Shown: positions 9,181 through 18,361, numbered from the stretch's first letter. The stretch is DNA of 64,000 nucleotides from Hyphomicrobiales bacterium (GCA_900469955.1 UBYX01000010.1:1-64000), one strand, 5' to 3'. Made by a program: numbers and translations. Notes: a model not told the origin generated them from the letters alone.

Positions 9181-10703
9181 CAGGCGGCCTCCCCCGTCTT
9201 CACGCCCGTCGCAAGCTGGACGATCTCATTCTCGTTCATATGTTCTCCCGTCACCTCGCCGACGATCCGGCCGGACCGCATGACGAGAATGCGGTCGCAG
9301 ATGCCGATCAGTTCTGGCATCTCGGAGGACACGACGATGATCGAACGCCCTTCCTCCGCCAGCCTGGCGATGAATTTGTAGATCTGTTCCTTATTGCCGA
9401 TGTCGATACCACGCGTCGGCTCATCGATGATGACGATCGAAGGGTCGAGCATCATCATCTTGGCAAGCAGAAGCTTCTGCTGGTTGCCGCCGGAAAGCTG
9501 ACCGGCGAGGATATCCTTCCGGCCGGTGCGGATGTCGAAATCCTGGATCGCCTGGTCGAGCGCCTCGCTCTCCCGTTTCCGGTCGATCTGCAGCGCGCCG
9601 ACGAACTTGCCGAGCGAAGAGAGCGTCAGGTTGACGCGCAGGTCCTTGGTGAGCAGCAGGCCTTTTCCTTTCCGGTCTTCGGAAAGGTAGGCGATGCCGG
9701 CCTTGAGGCTGGTATGAACGTCACGGAAATCGACCGGCTGACCGTTGAGGCGCACGCTGCCGCGGCTCGGACGCAAACCGACCAGACCTTCCATCAGCTC
9801 GGTGCGCCCTGCGCCGACAAGGCCCGCAAAGCCGAGGATTTCACCCTTGCGGAGCTCGAAGGAAGCGTCCTGCGCATATCCGGGGACATTGAGATGTTCG
9901 ACCTGCAGAACCGTTTCACGCGCCTGCCCGGCATGCCGGTCGGGATAAAGCTTCGCGACATCGCGGCCGACCATCAGGCGCGCCATGTCTGCCGGTTCCA
10001 GTTCGCTTGCCAGATGCGATGCGACGAGGCGGCCATCGCGCAACACCGTGACGCGGTCGGCGATCTCCTTCACCTCCGGCAGGCGGTGGGAGATGTAGAG
10101 CACGCCGACGCCCTTGGCGCGGATGTCCTTGATGACCTTCAAGAGCGCCTCGGTCTCGTGCGGCGTCAGCGAAGCGGTGGGCTCGTCGAAGATGACGATC
10201 CTGTGCGGAACCAGCAGCACCCGGGCAATCTGCACGATCTGGCGCTGGGCGATCGACAGGCGCGACACGATCGCGTTCGGGTCGATATCGCCGCCGAGGT
10301 CACCAATCGCCCGGGCCGCGCCTTCGTTCATGGCGCGGTCGTCGATGAAAATGCCCTTATGCAGTTCACGGCCAAGATAGATGTTCTGCGCGACGGTAAG
10401 ATCCGGCGCGAGCAGGATTTCCTGATGCACCAGCACGATGCCGCGATTTTCCGCGTCGACCGGGCCGGAAAAACTCACCACCTCGCCGTCCATGCGGATT
10501 TCCCCGCGAGTGGGCGGCTGATTGCCGGCAAGGATTTTCATCAAGGTGGATTTGCCGGCGCCGTTTTCGCCGATGATCGCGTGCACCTCGCCGGGACGAA
10601 CGGTGAGGTTGATGTCCTTCAAGACCTCCACGATGCCGAACGTCTTGGACAGGCCGGTGGCCTCCAGCAACGGGACCGGCGCGTTCGCCTCCGCTACCGT
10701 CAT
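9180..10703 (-). CDS. Sugar ABC transporter ATP-binding protein (tandem NBD, RbsA-like)
   Basis: Double ATPase of a CUT2 sugar importer, 507 residues. The N-terminal domain has Walker A GENGAGKST and the signature around RLSIAQRQIV; the C-terminal domain has GLVGAGRTEL in place of a classical Walker A, the signature LSGGNQQKLLLAKM and Walker B IVIIDEPTRGID. The degenerate second P-loop is normal for this family. The start at 10703 (MTVAEANAPVP) gives the usual length; 52 further upstream codons have no family similarity and cover the putative operator. It is first gene of the operon. Confidence 0.92.
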   Translation of the reverse strand: MTVAEANAPVPLLEATGLSKTFGIVEVLKDINLTVRPGEVHAIIGENGAGKSTLMKILAGNQPPTRGEIRMDGEVVSFSGPVDAENRGIVLVHQEILLAPDLTVAQNIYLGRELHKGIFIDDRAMNEGAARAIGDLGGDIDPNAIVSRLSIAQRQIVQIARVLLVPHRIVIFDEPTASLTPHETEALLKVIKDIRAKGVGVLYISHRLPEVKEIADRVTVLRDGRLVASHLASELEPADMARLMVGRDVAKLYPDRHAGQARETVLQVEHLNVPGYAQDASFELRKGEILGFAGLVGAGRTELMEGLVGLRPSRGSVRLNGQPVDFRDVHTSLKAGIAYLSEDRKGKGLLLTKDLRVNLTLSSLGKFVGALQIDRKRESEALDQAIQDFDIRTGRKDILAGQLSGGNQQKLLLAKMMMLDPSIVIIDEPTRGIDIGNKEQIYKFIARLAEEGRSIIVVSSEMPELIGICDRILVMRSGRIVGEVTGEHMNENEIVQLATGVKTGEAA

Positions 10704-10826
10704 GGACAGGCACTCGACGAGCCGCAATCCGCGATCCCGTACCGGGTCACGGCTAAACCGCCCGCGCTTTTGAAAACAACGAACTGCACCTAAATTTCCT
10801 CCCGAGGACGACGCTAACCGAGTTTC

Positions 10827-10842
10827 TGAGGTACGTAAAGCA
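10827..10842 (-). promoter_or_regulatory. Putative LacI-family operator, copy 1
   Basis: The site TGAGGTACGTAAAGCA has the symmetric core TGnnnTACGTAnnnCA. It matches the site in front of the LacI-type gene (16667-16682) at 15 of 16 positions. It lies about 125 bases upstream of the ABC ATPase start. Confidence 0.65.
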
Positions 10843-10848
10843 GGTTTA

Positions 10849-10860
10849 TGTGAATTCACA
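10849..10860. promoter_or_regulatory. Perfect 12-bp palindrome, possible second operator
   Basis: TGTGAATTCACA is fully self-complementary and lies next to the LacI-type site between divergent genes. Its half-sites resemble CRP half-sites but the spacing is two bases, not six, so CRP is unlikely. The binding factor is unknown. Confidence 0.35.
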
Positions 10861-11048
10861 GCATGTCCGGACGGCCTGCAACCAATGATGCAGCTGCGAC
10901 TTGCCCACCACCCGGCAACTACCTCGAATTACTTAGAGAGATCATACGCAATTCAACCGGCGAACGAGAGTTCGCAAGTCTCCCGACGGAGACGAAGATC
11001 AACGATCGGTGTATGCTTTCCGGAGAAATGGTTTCGGGAGCGACGGCG

Positions 11049-12464
11049 GTGACGACTGAGAGACTATTTTCCTTGGCGGCACGCCTTGCATCGGATTTTC
11101 GCGCATCGGTCCTCAACCGCCCCCACCGGCCCGCACGCGACTATGCAGCATCGGTCGAGGCTTTTTCGGAGGATCTGCCGAAGCTCGGAACCGCCATGGA
11201 GGATGTTCTGGCTCTGCTTGCCGAAAAGGCGGATCCAGGCCTTCATCTGATGGCCGGGCCACGGTTTTTCGGCTGGGTCATCGGCGGATCCCATCCGATG
11301 GGCGTTGCGGCGGATTTCCTCACGAGCGCCTGGGGACAGAATGCCGGAAACCACACGGCCTCGCCCTCCGCCGCTGCCGTCGAGACCATCGCGGCCCGCT
11401 GGCTGCTCGACGTTCTTTCCCTTCCGCGGGAATGTTCGGTCGGTTTCGTCACCGGTGCGACGGTTGCCAATTTCACCTGCCTTGCAGCGGCGCGAAGCCA
11501 GGTGCTGCGACACGCCGGATGGGACGCGGATGCCAAAGGCCTGTTCGGAGCGCCCCCGGTCTCCGTGCTGATCGGAGATGACGCCCATACCACGGTCTTC
11601 TCCGCCCTCCAGTTCCTGGGGCTCGGGCATGATCGCGTGGTCCGGGTGGCGACCGATGAGCAGGGCAGGATCGACCACGCGTCCTTCGCCCGCTCGATTG
11701 CCGAAGTGGACGGCCCGGCAATCGTCATCCTGCAGGCAGGGCAGATCAATACCGGCGCCTTTGACGACTTTGCTTCGCTCATTCCGCTGGCGAGAACCAA
11801 GAACGCCTGGATCCATATCGACGGCGCATTCGGTCTCTGGGCGCAGGCCTCGCCGAGAACGCGTCATCTCAGCCGCGGCGTCGACCTGGCCGACAGCTGG
11901 GCGACCGACGGCCACAAATGGCTGCAGACACCCTATGACAGCGGCTATGCGATCGTCAGGGACGAAACCGCGCATCGGCGCGCGATGACCATTGCCGCGA
12001 GCTACCTGCCGCTCGCAAACGACGAGGAACGTGACCCTTCCCATTATGTGCCGGAGCTTTCCAGGCGTGCCCGCGGTTTCCCCACATGGGCGATGATGAA
12101 GCATCTCGGCCGAGACGGGATCACGGCGCTCGTCGACAACGCCTGCGACGCCGCGACCCTGCTGGCGGCAAGACTGTCGGGAGAGCCGGGAATAGCCGTC
12201 GTGAACGACGTGGTCCTCAATCAGCTCATCCTGCGTTTCGGCAGCGACCTGCCACCGGAACAGGGTGATCACCTGACGAAGAACACGATTTTCAGGCTGC
12301 AGCAGGAAGGCTCGATGTTTGCCGGCGGCGCGAACTGGCACGGCAGGCAGGTGATGCGCCTTTCGGTCATCAACTACCAGACGACATCAGACATCGCGTC
12401 GGAGGTGGCCGAGACGATCATCAGAACCTACCGTGCCGTCAGATCCCGCCAGAACTCGGCTTGA
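11049..12464 (+). CDS. PLP-dependent group II decarboxylase / aspartate aminotransferase-fold protein
   Basis: Cytoplasmic PLP enzyme of the group II amino-acid decarboxylase family (glutamate/aromatic amino acid decarboxylase fold), about 471 residues. The PLP lysine is in SWATDGHKWLQTPYD, the cofactor Asp in WIHIDGAFGLWA, and VGFVTGATVANFTCLAAAR supplies the phosphate-binding region. The start is ambiguous: GTG at 11049 has GGGAG eight bases upstream, while ATG at 11028 has GGAG only two bases away. It lies alone and divergent from the sugar ABC operon, and ends before the xylA terminator. The substrate is not predictable. Confidence 0.8.
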   Translation: MTTERLFSLAARLASDFRASVLNRPHRPARDYAASVEAFSEDLPKLGTAMEDVLALLAEKADPGLHLMAGPRFFGWVIGGSHPMGVAADFLTSAWGQNAGNHTASPSAAAVETIAARWLLDVLSLPRECSVGFVTGATVANFTCLAAARSQVLRHAGWDADAKGLFGAPPVSVLIGDDAHTTVFSALQFLGLGHDRVVRVATDEQGRIDHASFARSIAEVDGPAIVILQAGQINTGAFDDFASLIPLARTKNAWIHIDGAFGLWAQASPRTRHLSRGVDLADSWATDGHKWLQTPYDSGYAIVRDETAHRRAMTIAASYLPLANDEERDPSHYVPELSRRARGFPTWAMMKHLGRDGITALVDNACDAATLLAARLSGEPGIAVVNDVVLNQLILRFGSDLPPEQGDHLTKNTIFRLQQEGSMFAGGANWHGRQVMRLSVINYQTTSDIASEVAETIIRTYRAVRSRQNSA

Positions 12465-12529
12465 GACATTCGTCAACAGCAAGCCTGTTCATGCCGCTCC
12501 GCCATTGAGATCCGGATGACCGATACGAA

Positions 12530-12559
12530 AAGGCCCAGGCTCCGGAAAGCCTGGGCCTT
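12530..12559 (-). terminator. Terminator downstream of xylA
   Basis: A perfect 12-bp stem AAGGCCCAGGCT/AGCCTGGGCCTT with a 6-base loop. On the minus strand it is followed by TTTTCG, so it serves xylA; it may also stop the convergent decarboxylase transcript. Confidence 0.8.
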
Positions 12560-12583
12560 GCCGTTAATGAAAGCGATGAACCG

Positions 12584-13894
12584 TCAGACGTAGCGGTTGA
12601 CCACGTTCTCCAGATATTCCTGCCGGCCCGAGACCGGCTCCGGATTGATGTTTTCACGCTCGACCTTGGCGGCGATCTCGTCGAGCTTGTACTCGCCACG
12701 CAGCATCTTCTGCGCTTCCGGGCTTTCCCACTTGGAATAGCGTTCCTCGATCGGCTTCGAAAGCGCGCCGTCCTCGATCATCTTCGCCGCTGCCTTGAGG
12801 CCGCGGGCGCAGCAGTCCATGCCGCCGATATGACCGATCAGCAGATCCTGCGGATCGAGCGACTGGCGGCGAAGCTTGGCGTCGAAATTGGTGCCGCCGT
12901 TCTTGAAGCCGCCGCCCGAAAGGACGTGATAGTAGGCGAGCGCCATTTCCGGCACATTGTTCGGGAACTGGTCCGTATCCCAGCCAGACTGGTAGTCGTT
13001 GCGGTTCATGTCGATCGAACCGAAAATGCCGAGCGCATTTGCGAGCGCCAGTTCGTGTTCGAAGGAATGGCCGGCCAGGATCGCATGACCCTGCTCGATA
13101 TTGAGCTTCACCTCGTCTTCCAGGCCGTTCTTCTTGAGGAAGCCATAGACCGTCGCGACATCGTAATCGTACTGGTGCTTGGTCGGCTCCTGCGGCTTCG
13201 GCTCAATCAGGATCGTGCCTTCGAAGCCGATCTTGTGCTTGTATTCGACGACGAGGTTGAGGAAGCGGCCCAGCTGGTCGAGCTCGCGCTTCAGGTCGGT
13301 ATTCAGCAGCGTCTCGTAGCCTTCACGCCCGCCCCAGAGCACGTAGTTGGCGCCGCCGAGGCGCTTGGTCGCATCGAGGCAGGTCTTCACCGTCGCAGCC
13401 GAGTAGGCGAAGACGTCGGGATCGGGATTGGTTGCGGCACCCGACATGAAGCGACGGTTGGAGAAGAGGTTCGCCGTGCCCCAGAGGAGCTTCACGCCGG
13501 TATCGGCCTGCTTTTGTCCGAAATAGTCGACGATCTCGTTGAGATTCCTGGTGTTTTCCGCAAAGGTCTTGCCTTCCGGGCGCACGTCGGCGTCGTGGAA
13601 GCAGTAGAACGGGGCGCCGAGCAGCTGATAGAACTCGAACGCGACGTCGGCCTTCAGCTTCGCTGCCTGCATCGTGTCCTCGAACCAGGGGCGCAGGAAG
13701 GTCTGACCGCCGAAGGGGTCGCCGCCCGGCCAGGTGAAGGTGTGCCAGTAGGCGACCGCAAAGCGCAGATGATCTTCCATGCGCTTGCCGCCGACGATCT
13801 CGTCGGGGTTATAATGACGGAAGGCCAGCGGATTGGTGCTTTCCGGTCCTTCGTATTTGATTTTGGCGATATCGCCGAAAAAGCCTGTGCTCAT
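12584..13894 (-). CDS. xylA: Xylose isomerase
   Basis: Interconverts D-xylose and D-xylulose in the cytoplasm. The 436-residue product matches the long (class II) xylose isomerases. Visible signatures are [47 protein letters not shown] with metal-binding Glu, and [19 protein letters not shown] with the conserved His/Glu. The start has AAAAGGAGAAACC before the ATG. It lies downstream of xylB in the same direction, with a palindromic repeat between them, and ends in a strong terminator. Confidence 0.97.
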   Translation of the reverse strand: MSTGFFGDIAKIKYEGPESTNPLAFRHYNPDEIVGGKRMEDHLRFAVAYWHTFTWPGGDPFGGQTFLRPWFEDTMQAAKLKADVAFEFYQLLGAPFYCFHDADVRPEGKTFAENTRNLNEIVDYFGQKQADTGVKLLWGTANLFSNRRFMSGAATNPDPDVFAYSAATVKTCLDATKRLGGANYVLWGGREGYETLLNTDLKRELDQLGRFLNLVVEYKHKIGFEGTILIEPKPQEPTKHQYDYDVATVYGFLKKNGLEDEVKLNIEQGHAILAGHSFEHELALANALGIFGSIDMNRNDYQSGWDTDQFPNNVPEMALAYYHVLSGGGFKNGGTNFDAKLRRQSLDPQDLLIGHIGGMDCCARGLKAAAKMIEDGALSKPIEERYSKWESPEAQKMLRGEYKLDEIAAKVERENINPEPVSGRQEYLENVVNRYV

Positions 13895-13943
13895 GATGGT
13901 TTCTCCTTTTGATTTCCAAAATTGCCGGTGGTCTGTACCGCCT

Positions 13944-14054
13944 CCTCATCCGACCCTACGGGCCACCTTCTCCCCGAGGGGAGAAGGGCACGGAGGCGCC
14001 GCTGCGATTCCCTTCTCCCCTCGGGGAGAAGGTGCCGGCAGGCGGATGAGGGGG
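13944..14054. repeat. Rhizobial intergenic palindromic repeat B (between xylB and xylA)
   Basis: The element is bounded by CCTCATCCG and CGGATGAGG, with two inner copies of CTTCTCCCC-GAGGGGAGAAG. It shares arms with repeat C near 25.4 kb. In RNA it would fold into a long stem between xylB and xylA and could affect the relative expression of the two genes. Confidence 0.75.
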
Positions 14055-14062
14055 CCGCTAAC

Positions 14063-15517
14063 TCAATGTGCGATGCCGCGTACCGCGGGATAAGCCGCCC
14101 GATACCGCGCATAGGCTGCCTCATACGCTCCGCTCAGCGAGGCGACCGGCTCGATGGTCTCGTCGGTCTTGGGTGCCGAGCAGACGGCCACCGGATCGGC
14201 GCCGGTCGCGGCGATGAGGCCGAGGCGGGCGGCCCCGAAGGCGGCGCCGAAATCGCCGTCCGCCGGGATGTCTACCGGCACGCCGAGCGACGTTGCAATC
14301 GACGCCAGCCAGTAGCGCGAGCGCGAACCGCCGCCGATCGCCGTCACGCGGGAAATCGAAGTGCCTGCGGATTTCAGCGCTTCGAGATTGTCGCGGATCG
14401 CAAAGGTAACGCCTTCCAGCACCGCCTGGGTCAGCACCGCGCGGCCGCTTTCGTGCCCGAGACCGATGAAGGAACCGCGGATGACGGCATCGTTGTGCGG
14501 GGTGCGCTCGCCGGAAAGATACGGCAAGAAAGTAACGCCGGTCGGCGCCCTCAGCGTGTAGCCCAGCTCCTCGGCAAGCTCGGCGGCGGACCGGCCGGCG
14601 ATATGCGAATACCAGTTGAGCGCATCGGTGGCGGAGAGGATGACGCCCATCTGGTGCCAGGTCTTCGGCAGCGCGTGGCAAAAGGCATGCACCGCGCTCT
14701 CCGGTTTCGGCAGATAGGACGCGTTGGCGGCAAAGAGCACGCCCGACGTGCCGAGCGAAACAAACGCGTTGCCCGCAGCGACCGTGCCCATGCCGCAGGC
14801 CGATGCAGCATTGTCCCCTGCCCCCCCGGCGATCACGACGTCGGTACCCATGCCCCAGGCCACGGCCAGTTCGCCGCGCAGCTTTCCGGCCTGCTCCGTG
14901 CCTTCGACCAGCGACGGCATCTGCTTTTCGGAAAGACCGGTGGCCGCAAGAAGCTCCGGCGACCACTTGCGTGCGCCGGTATCGAGCCAGGAGGTGCCTG
15001 CCGAATCCGACATTTCCGATATATGCTCGCCCGCCAGCCAGAGGCGGAGATAATCCTTCGGCAGCAGCACCTTGGCGATCTTGGCGAAGATTTCCGGCTC
15101 GTTGTTCTTCACCCAGACGAGTTTCGGCGCCGTAAAGCCCGGAAAGACGATATTGCCGGTGATCTTGCGAAAACGCGGGTCGGCGTCGAGCTCTGCTGCT
15201 TCTTCATACGAGCGCGTGTCGTTCCAGAGAATGCAGGGCCTCAGCACCTTGTCTTCGGCATCGAGAAGTGTTGCGCCGTGCATCTGGCCGGAAAGACCGA
15301 TCCCCTTTACCGCCGCAAGCTCCTTCGGGAATTTCTGCTTGAGGCCGGCGACGGCCTCTTCCGTGGCACGGATCCACTGGGCCGGATCCTGCTCCGACCA
15401 GCCGGAATGCGGACGCGAGACATCGAGCGAGCCGCTTGCCGAGCCGACGATCTTCTGATCGCCGTCGATCAGCATGGCTTTGACGCCGGAGGTGCCGAGA
15501 TCGAGTCCCAGATACAT
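14063..15517 (-). CDS. xylB: Xylulokinase
   Basis: Phosphorylates D-xylulose to xylulose 5-phosphate for the pentose phosphate pathway. An FGGY-family sugar kinase of 484 residues, the normal XylB length. N-terminal phosphate-1 motif MYLGLDLGTSGVKAMLID; ALNWYSHIAGRSAAEL and TAIGGGSRSRYWLASIATSLG are the C-terminal ATP-binding regions. AGGAGAAACAC precedes the ATG. It sits between the LacI regulator and xylA, all on the minus strand. Confidence 0.95.
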   Translation of the reverse strand: MYLGLDLGTSGVKAMLIDGDQKIVGSASGSLDVSRPHSGWSEQDPAQWIRATEEAVAGLKQKFPKELAAVKGIGLSGQMHGATLLDAEDKVLRPCILWNDTRSYEEAAELDADPRFRKITGNIVFPGFTAPKLVWVKNNEPEIFAKIAKVLLPKDYLRLWLAGEHISEMSDSAGTSWLDTGARKWSPELLAATGLSEKQMPSLVEGTEQAGKLRGELAVAWGMGTDVVIAGGAGDNAASACGMGTVAAGNAFVSLGTSGVLFAANASYLPKPESAVHAFCHALPKTWHQMGVILSATDALNWYSHIAGRSAAELAEELGYTLRAPTGVTFLPYLSGERTPHNDAVIRGSFIGLGHESGRAVLTQAVLEGVTFAIRDNLEALKSAGTSISRVTAIGGGSRSRYWLASIATSLGVPVDIPADGDFGAAFGAARLGLIAATGADPVAVCSAPKTDETIEPVASLSGAYEAAYARYRAAYPAVRGIAH

Positions 15518-15575
15518 GTGTTTCTCCTAAACTCCGCCGCCTTCGCGGCTCTTTTTGTTTGCAGCGCATCTTTCC

Positions 15576-15586
15576 GAAACCGTTTC
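15576..15586. promoter_or_regulatory. LacI-like palindrome GAAACCGTTTC between lacI-type gene and xylB
   Basis: An 11-bp perfect palindrome with a central C, 59 bases upstream of the xylB start. The general form resembles operators of LacI-family regulators, but it differs from the site shared by the ABC operon and the local LacI gene, so a different regulator may bind. Confidence 0.3.
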
Positions 15587-15609
15587 ACGCTTTTCGGATG
15601 CGCCGGCGC

Positions 15610-16632
15610 TCAGGGCAGATTGTCTTTCAAGAAAATGTCGATGCGGATGCGCTCCTGCGCGGCGATCACGGGCAAGCCGTCCGCCTTGGCTTTCAGCACG
15701 CGGATGGCGCTGCGGACTTCATGGCCGGCATCCTGGTTCAGCACGGCGTCGATGACGCCGTCGCCAAGCGCGGAACGCGTGGAACCCGTGAGTTCGTGGG
15801 CGATCACCACGGGCCGCTTCACATCCGCCTTCTGGATCGCGCGGATCAAGCCGCGATTGCCGCCGCCGAGACTGTAGATGCCGGCGACATCAGGGTGGCG
15901 GCGGAGCGTATCGGCGACCATCCTTTCCGCGAGCACCGGATCGTCCCGTCCTTCGAGCACCGGCAGAATGACGATGTTGGAATAGTGCTCGTTGATGACC
16001 GCCGAAAAGCCCTCCAGACGCTCCCGATGGTCGCGCACCAGCATGGAACCCGCCAGCACCGCGACGGTCGCGTCGCGACCGCTCAGGAACCGGCCCATCA
16101 GGCTGCCCGCCGTGCGGCCGGCGGCGATATTGTCTATCCCTGCATAGTGATCGCGAGACGAATCCGGCAGATCCGAGACCAGGGTGACCATCGGAATACC
16201 AGCCTCGCGAAGGCGTTCGGCGATTGCCCGGACTTCCGGGGCATCGACGGCGATGAAGGCGACGCCGGCCGGCTTTTCGACCAGCACATTCTCCAGGGCG
16301 GCAACGAGGGCCTCGGGATCGAAAGGCGGAACATCGATGATGCGGATGCGGGTCCGCTCTGCGCTTGATCGGGCAACGGCTCCGCGCACTTCCTCGTGCA
16401 GGCCGATCATGAAAGAGTTGTCGTTTTCGGGAAGGATGAAGATGAAGGAATAGGTTCGACCCTTGGCCAGATTTGCGGCGGCAAGATCGCGCACATAGCC
16501 AAGCTCAACGATCGCCTCTTCCACCTTGGCACGCGTTACGCCGCGAACGCCCGGCCGGCTGTTGAGAACCCGGTCGACGGTCGCAAGGCTGACGCCCGCG
16601 CTTTTCGCGATGTCATGCACTGTGGGCTTCAT
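15610..16632 (-). CDS. LacI family transcriptional regulator with sugar-binding domain
   Basis: DNA-binding repressor of 340 residues. The N-terminal LacI helix-turn-helix is MKPTVHDIAKSAGVSLATVD, followed by RVLNSRPGVRG and the hinge KVEEAIVELGYVRDLAAANLAKGR. A periplasmic-binding-protein-like sensor domain follows (about 65-340). The start at 16632 has GGAGG; the longer reading adds ten residues that do not match the family. Its promoter region carries operator copy 2, so it probably represses itself as well as the ABC operon. The inducer is likely a sugar, perhaps xylose by context. Confidence 0.9.
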   Translation of the reverse strand: MKPTVHDIAKSAGVSLATVDRVLNSRPGVRGVTRAKVEEAIVELGYVRDLAAANLAKGRTYSFIFILPENDNSFMIGLHEEVRGAVARSSAERTRIRIIDVPPFDPEALVAALENVLVEKPAGVAFIAVDAPEVRAIAERLREAGIPMVTLVSDLPDSSRDHYAGIDNIAAGRTAGSLMGRFLSGRDATVAVLAGSMLVRDHRERLEGFSAVINEHYSNIVILPVLEGRDDPVLAERMVADTLRRHPDVAGIYSLGGGNRGLIRAIQKADVKRPVVIAHELTGSTRSALGDGVIDAVLNQDAGHEVRSAIRVLKAKADGLPVIAAQERIRIDIFLKDNLP

Positions 16633-16666
16633 GAACTCCTCCGCGAAGAGGTCGTAGCCCAATTTT

Positions 16667-16682
16667 TGAGGTACGTAAATCA
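16667..16682 (-). promoter_or_regulatory. Putative LacI-family operator, copy 2 (autoregulation)
   Basis: TGAGGTACGTAAATCA, with the same symmetric core TGnnnTACGTAnnnCA as copy 1. It lies 35 bases upstream of the LacI-type start codon, a position where binding would block transcription. Confidence 0.65.
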
Positions 16683-16727
16683 GAATTTCGCAGCCGATGT
16701 TCGAAGCTCAAGGAGTCCCCCCGAACG

Positions 16728-16757
16728 AAAAAGGCCGTCGCTTACGCGGCGGCCCTT
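16728..16757 (-). terminator. Terminator of the emrAB-like operon
   Basis: On the minus strand GGCCGCCGC pairs with GCGACGGCC (one G-T pair) and is followed by TTTTTC. It lies about 25 bases past the MFS stop codon. Confidence 0.8.
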
Positions 16758-16780
16758 TCCGGCGGTGGAATCTCTGGAAC

Positions 16781-18361
16781 TTAGTGGCCTCCGCCTCCCG
16801 CACCGGCAGGAGCGGCAGGCTTGGCGATCAGGAAGACGAAGAAGATCAGGCTGGCAAAAAGGCCGGTCAGCAGCAGGAACACGTCCATGAAGGAGAGCAG
16901 CCACGACTGCTGCGTGAGGATCCCCGAAATCTTCTGAAGCGCCACCGAGCTACCGTCGAGCCCATAGGAATTGAAGTTGGCCCCGACGCTTTCCAGCCAG
17001 TCGAGAGCTGCCGGATTGGCGTAATTCACGTGTTCGGCCAGCCGCTGGTAATGCGCGTCGGAACGCTGGGTCAGCAGGGTGTTGATGATCGCGAGCCCAA
17101 CCGCGCCGCCGAGATTGCGGGTCAGGTTGAACAGGCCGGAGGCACCCTGGATGCGCGAGGGGTGCAGGGTGCCGAGCGCGATATTGTTGATCGGCACCAT
17201 GCACATCATCATCGAAGCCCCGCGCAGGATCTGCGGCAGCAGCAGTTCGTAGAAATCCCAGTCCGCCGTGATCCCTGTCAGCAGCCACGTGCCGAGCGCA
17301 AATCCGCCGAAACCGATCGCCATCATCACCCGGAGGTCGAGGATGTTCGTGAGGCGCCCGACGATAGGGGCGGAAACGAACATTGCGATGCCTGAAACGA
17401 ACATGGTTTCGCCGATCATCAGCGAGTCATAGCCCCGGATGCGGCCGAGATAGAGCGGGTAAAGATAGGTCAGCCCGTAGAGGCCAACGCCCATCACGAA
17501 GGAAAAGAGCGATCCGAAGGCGAAGTTGGCGTTGCCGAAGGCCCTGAGGTCGACCACCGGGAATTCGATCTTGAAGGCGCGCCAGAAGAAGACTACCGCC
17601 CCGATGATGATGAACAGGGTGCCGATGACGATATGTTCGTCGCTGAACCAGTCCTTGTTGTTGCCTTCCTCTAGAACGTATTCCAGCGAGCCGAGGAAAA
17701 GCGCCATGGAGGCCAGCCCCCACCAGTCGAACTTCTTCCAGAGCTGCATCTGCGGCTTGTCGAAATCGATCATGCTCCAGGCGACCGCGGTCACCAGGAT
17801 GCCGGGGATGACGTTGACGAGGAAAAGCCAGTGCCACGAGAAGGCATGGGAAAGATAACCGCCGACCGTCGGGCCGATGGTCGGCGCCAAGGTCGCGACG
17901 AGGCCGATGATCGGCGAGACGATGCTGCGCTTCGACGGCGGGAAGATCGTGAACGCGGCGGCGAAGACCGAAGGGATCATGCCGCCGCCGATGAAGCCCT
18001 GCAGCGCGCGGTAGACGATCATCTGCTCGATATTGGTGGCGGTCGCGCAGAGCACGCTGGCAATCGTGAAGCCGCCGGCGCAGATCGAAAAGAGCACGCG
18101 CGTCGAGAGGATGCGGGCGAGCGTCCCCGACAGCGGGATCATGATCACCTCGGCGATCAGATAGGACGTCTGCACCCACGCAACCTCGTCCGAGCCGGCG
18201 GAAAGACCGGCCTGGATTTCAGACAGCGACGCCGAGACGATCTGGATGTCGAGGATCGACATGAACATGCCGAAGACCATCGCGAAGAAGGCGATGAGCT
18301 TGCGCCTGTCCATAGGTTGATCGGCGGGCATCGCGCCCGCCGCGGCCGTTGCGGTTGCCAT
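16781..18361 (-). CDS. DHA2-family MFS drug efflux transporter (EmrB/QacA-like)
   Basis: Inner-membrane proton-driven exporter of 526 residues with about 14 membrane segments. Conserved features are MSILDIQIVSASLSEIQAGL, EVAWVQTSYLIAEVIMIPL (motif D1) and LVATLAPTIGPTVGGYLSH (motif C, antiporters). It forms a tripartite pump with the adaptor gene immediately upstream (18 bases apart) and an outer-membrane channel encoded elsewhere. AAGGAG precedes the ATG. Expression is probably repressed by the divergent TetR protein. Confidence 0.93.
   Translation of the reverse strand: MATATAAAGAMPADQPMDRRKLIAFFAMVFGMFMSILDIQIVSASLSEIQAGLSAGSDEVAWVQTSYLIAEVIMIPLSGTLARILSTRVLFSICAGGFTIASVLCATATNIEQMIVYRALQGFIGGGMIPSVFAAAFTIFPPSKRSIVSPIIGLVATLAPTIGPTVGGYLSHAFSWHWLFLVNVIPGILVTAVAWSMIDFDKPQMQLWKKFDWWGLASMALFLGSLEYVLEEGNNKDWFSDEHIVIGTLFIIIGAVVFFWRAFKIEFPVVDLRAFGNANFAFGSLFSFVMGVGLYGLTYLYPLYLGRIRGYDSLMIGETMFVSGIAMFVSAPIVGRLTNILDLRVMMAIGFGGFALGTWLLTGITADWDFYELLLPQILRGASMMMCMVPINNIALGTLHPSRIQGASGLFNLTRNLGGAVGLAIINTLLTQRSDAHYQRLAEHVNYANPAALDWLESVGANFNSYGLDGSSVALQKISGILTQQSWLLSFMDVFLLLTGLFASLIFFVFLIAKPAAPAGAGGGGH

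Larger units (their letters stand above)
10704..11048. other. Divergent promoter region: sugar ABC operon / PLP decarboxylase
   Basis: 345 bases without a gene. It holds the LacI-type operator-like site (10827-10842) and, six bases away, the perfect 12-bp palindrome TGTGAATTCACA (10849-10860). The rest, up to the decarboxylase start, contains no feature I can support. Confidence 0.6.

Noticed and set aside
13922..15877. 651-codon plus-strand frame opposite xylB
   Set aside because: Starts in repeat B and reads through it; composition artefact.
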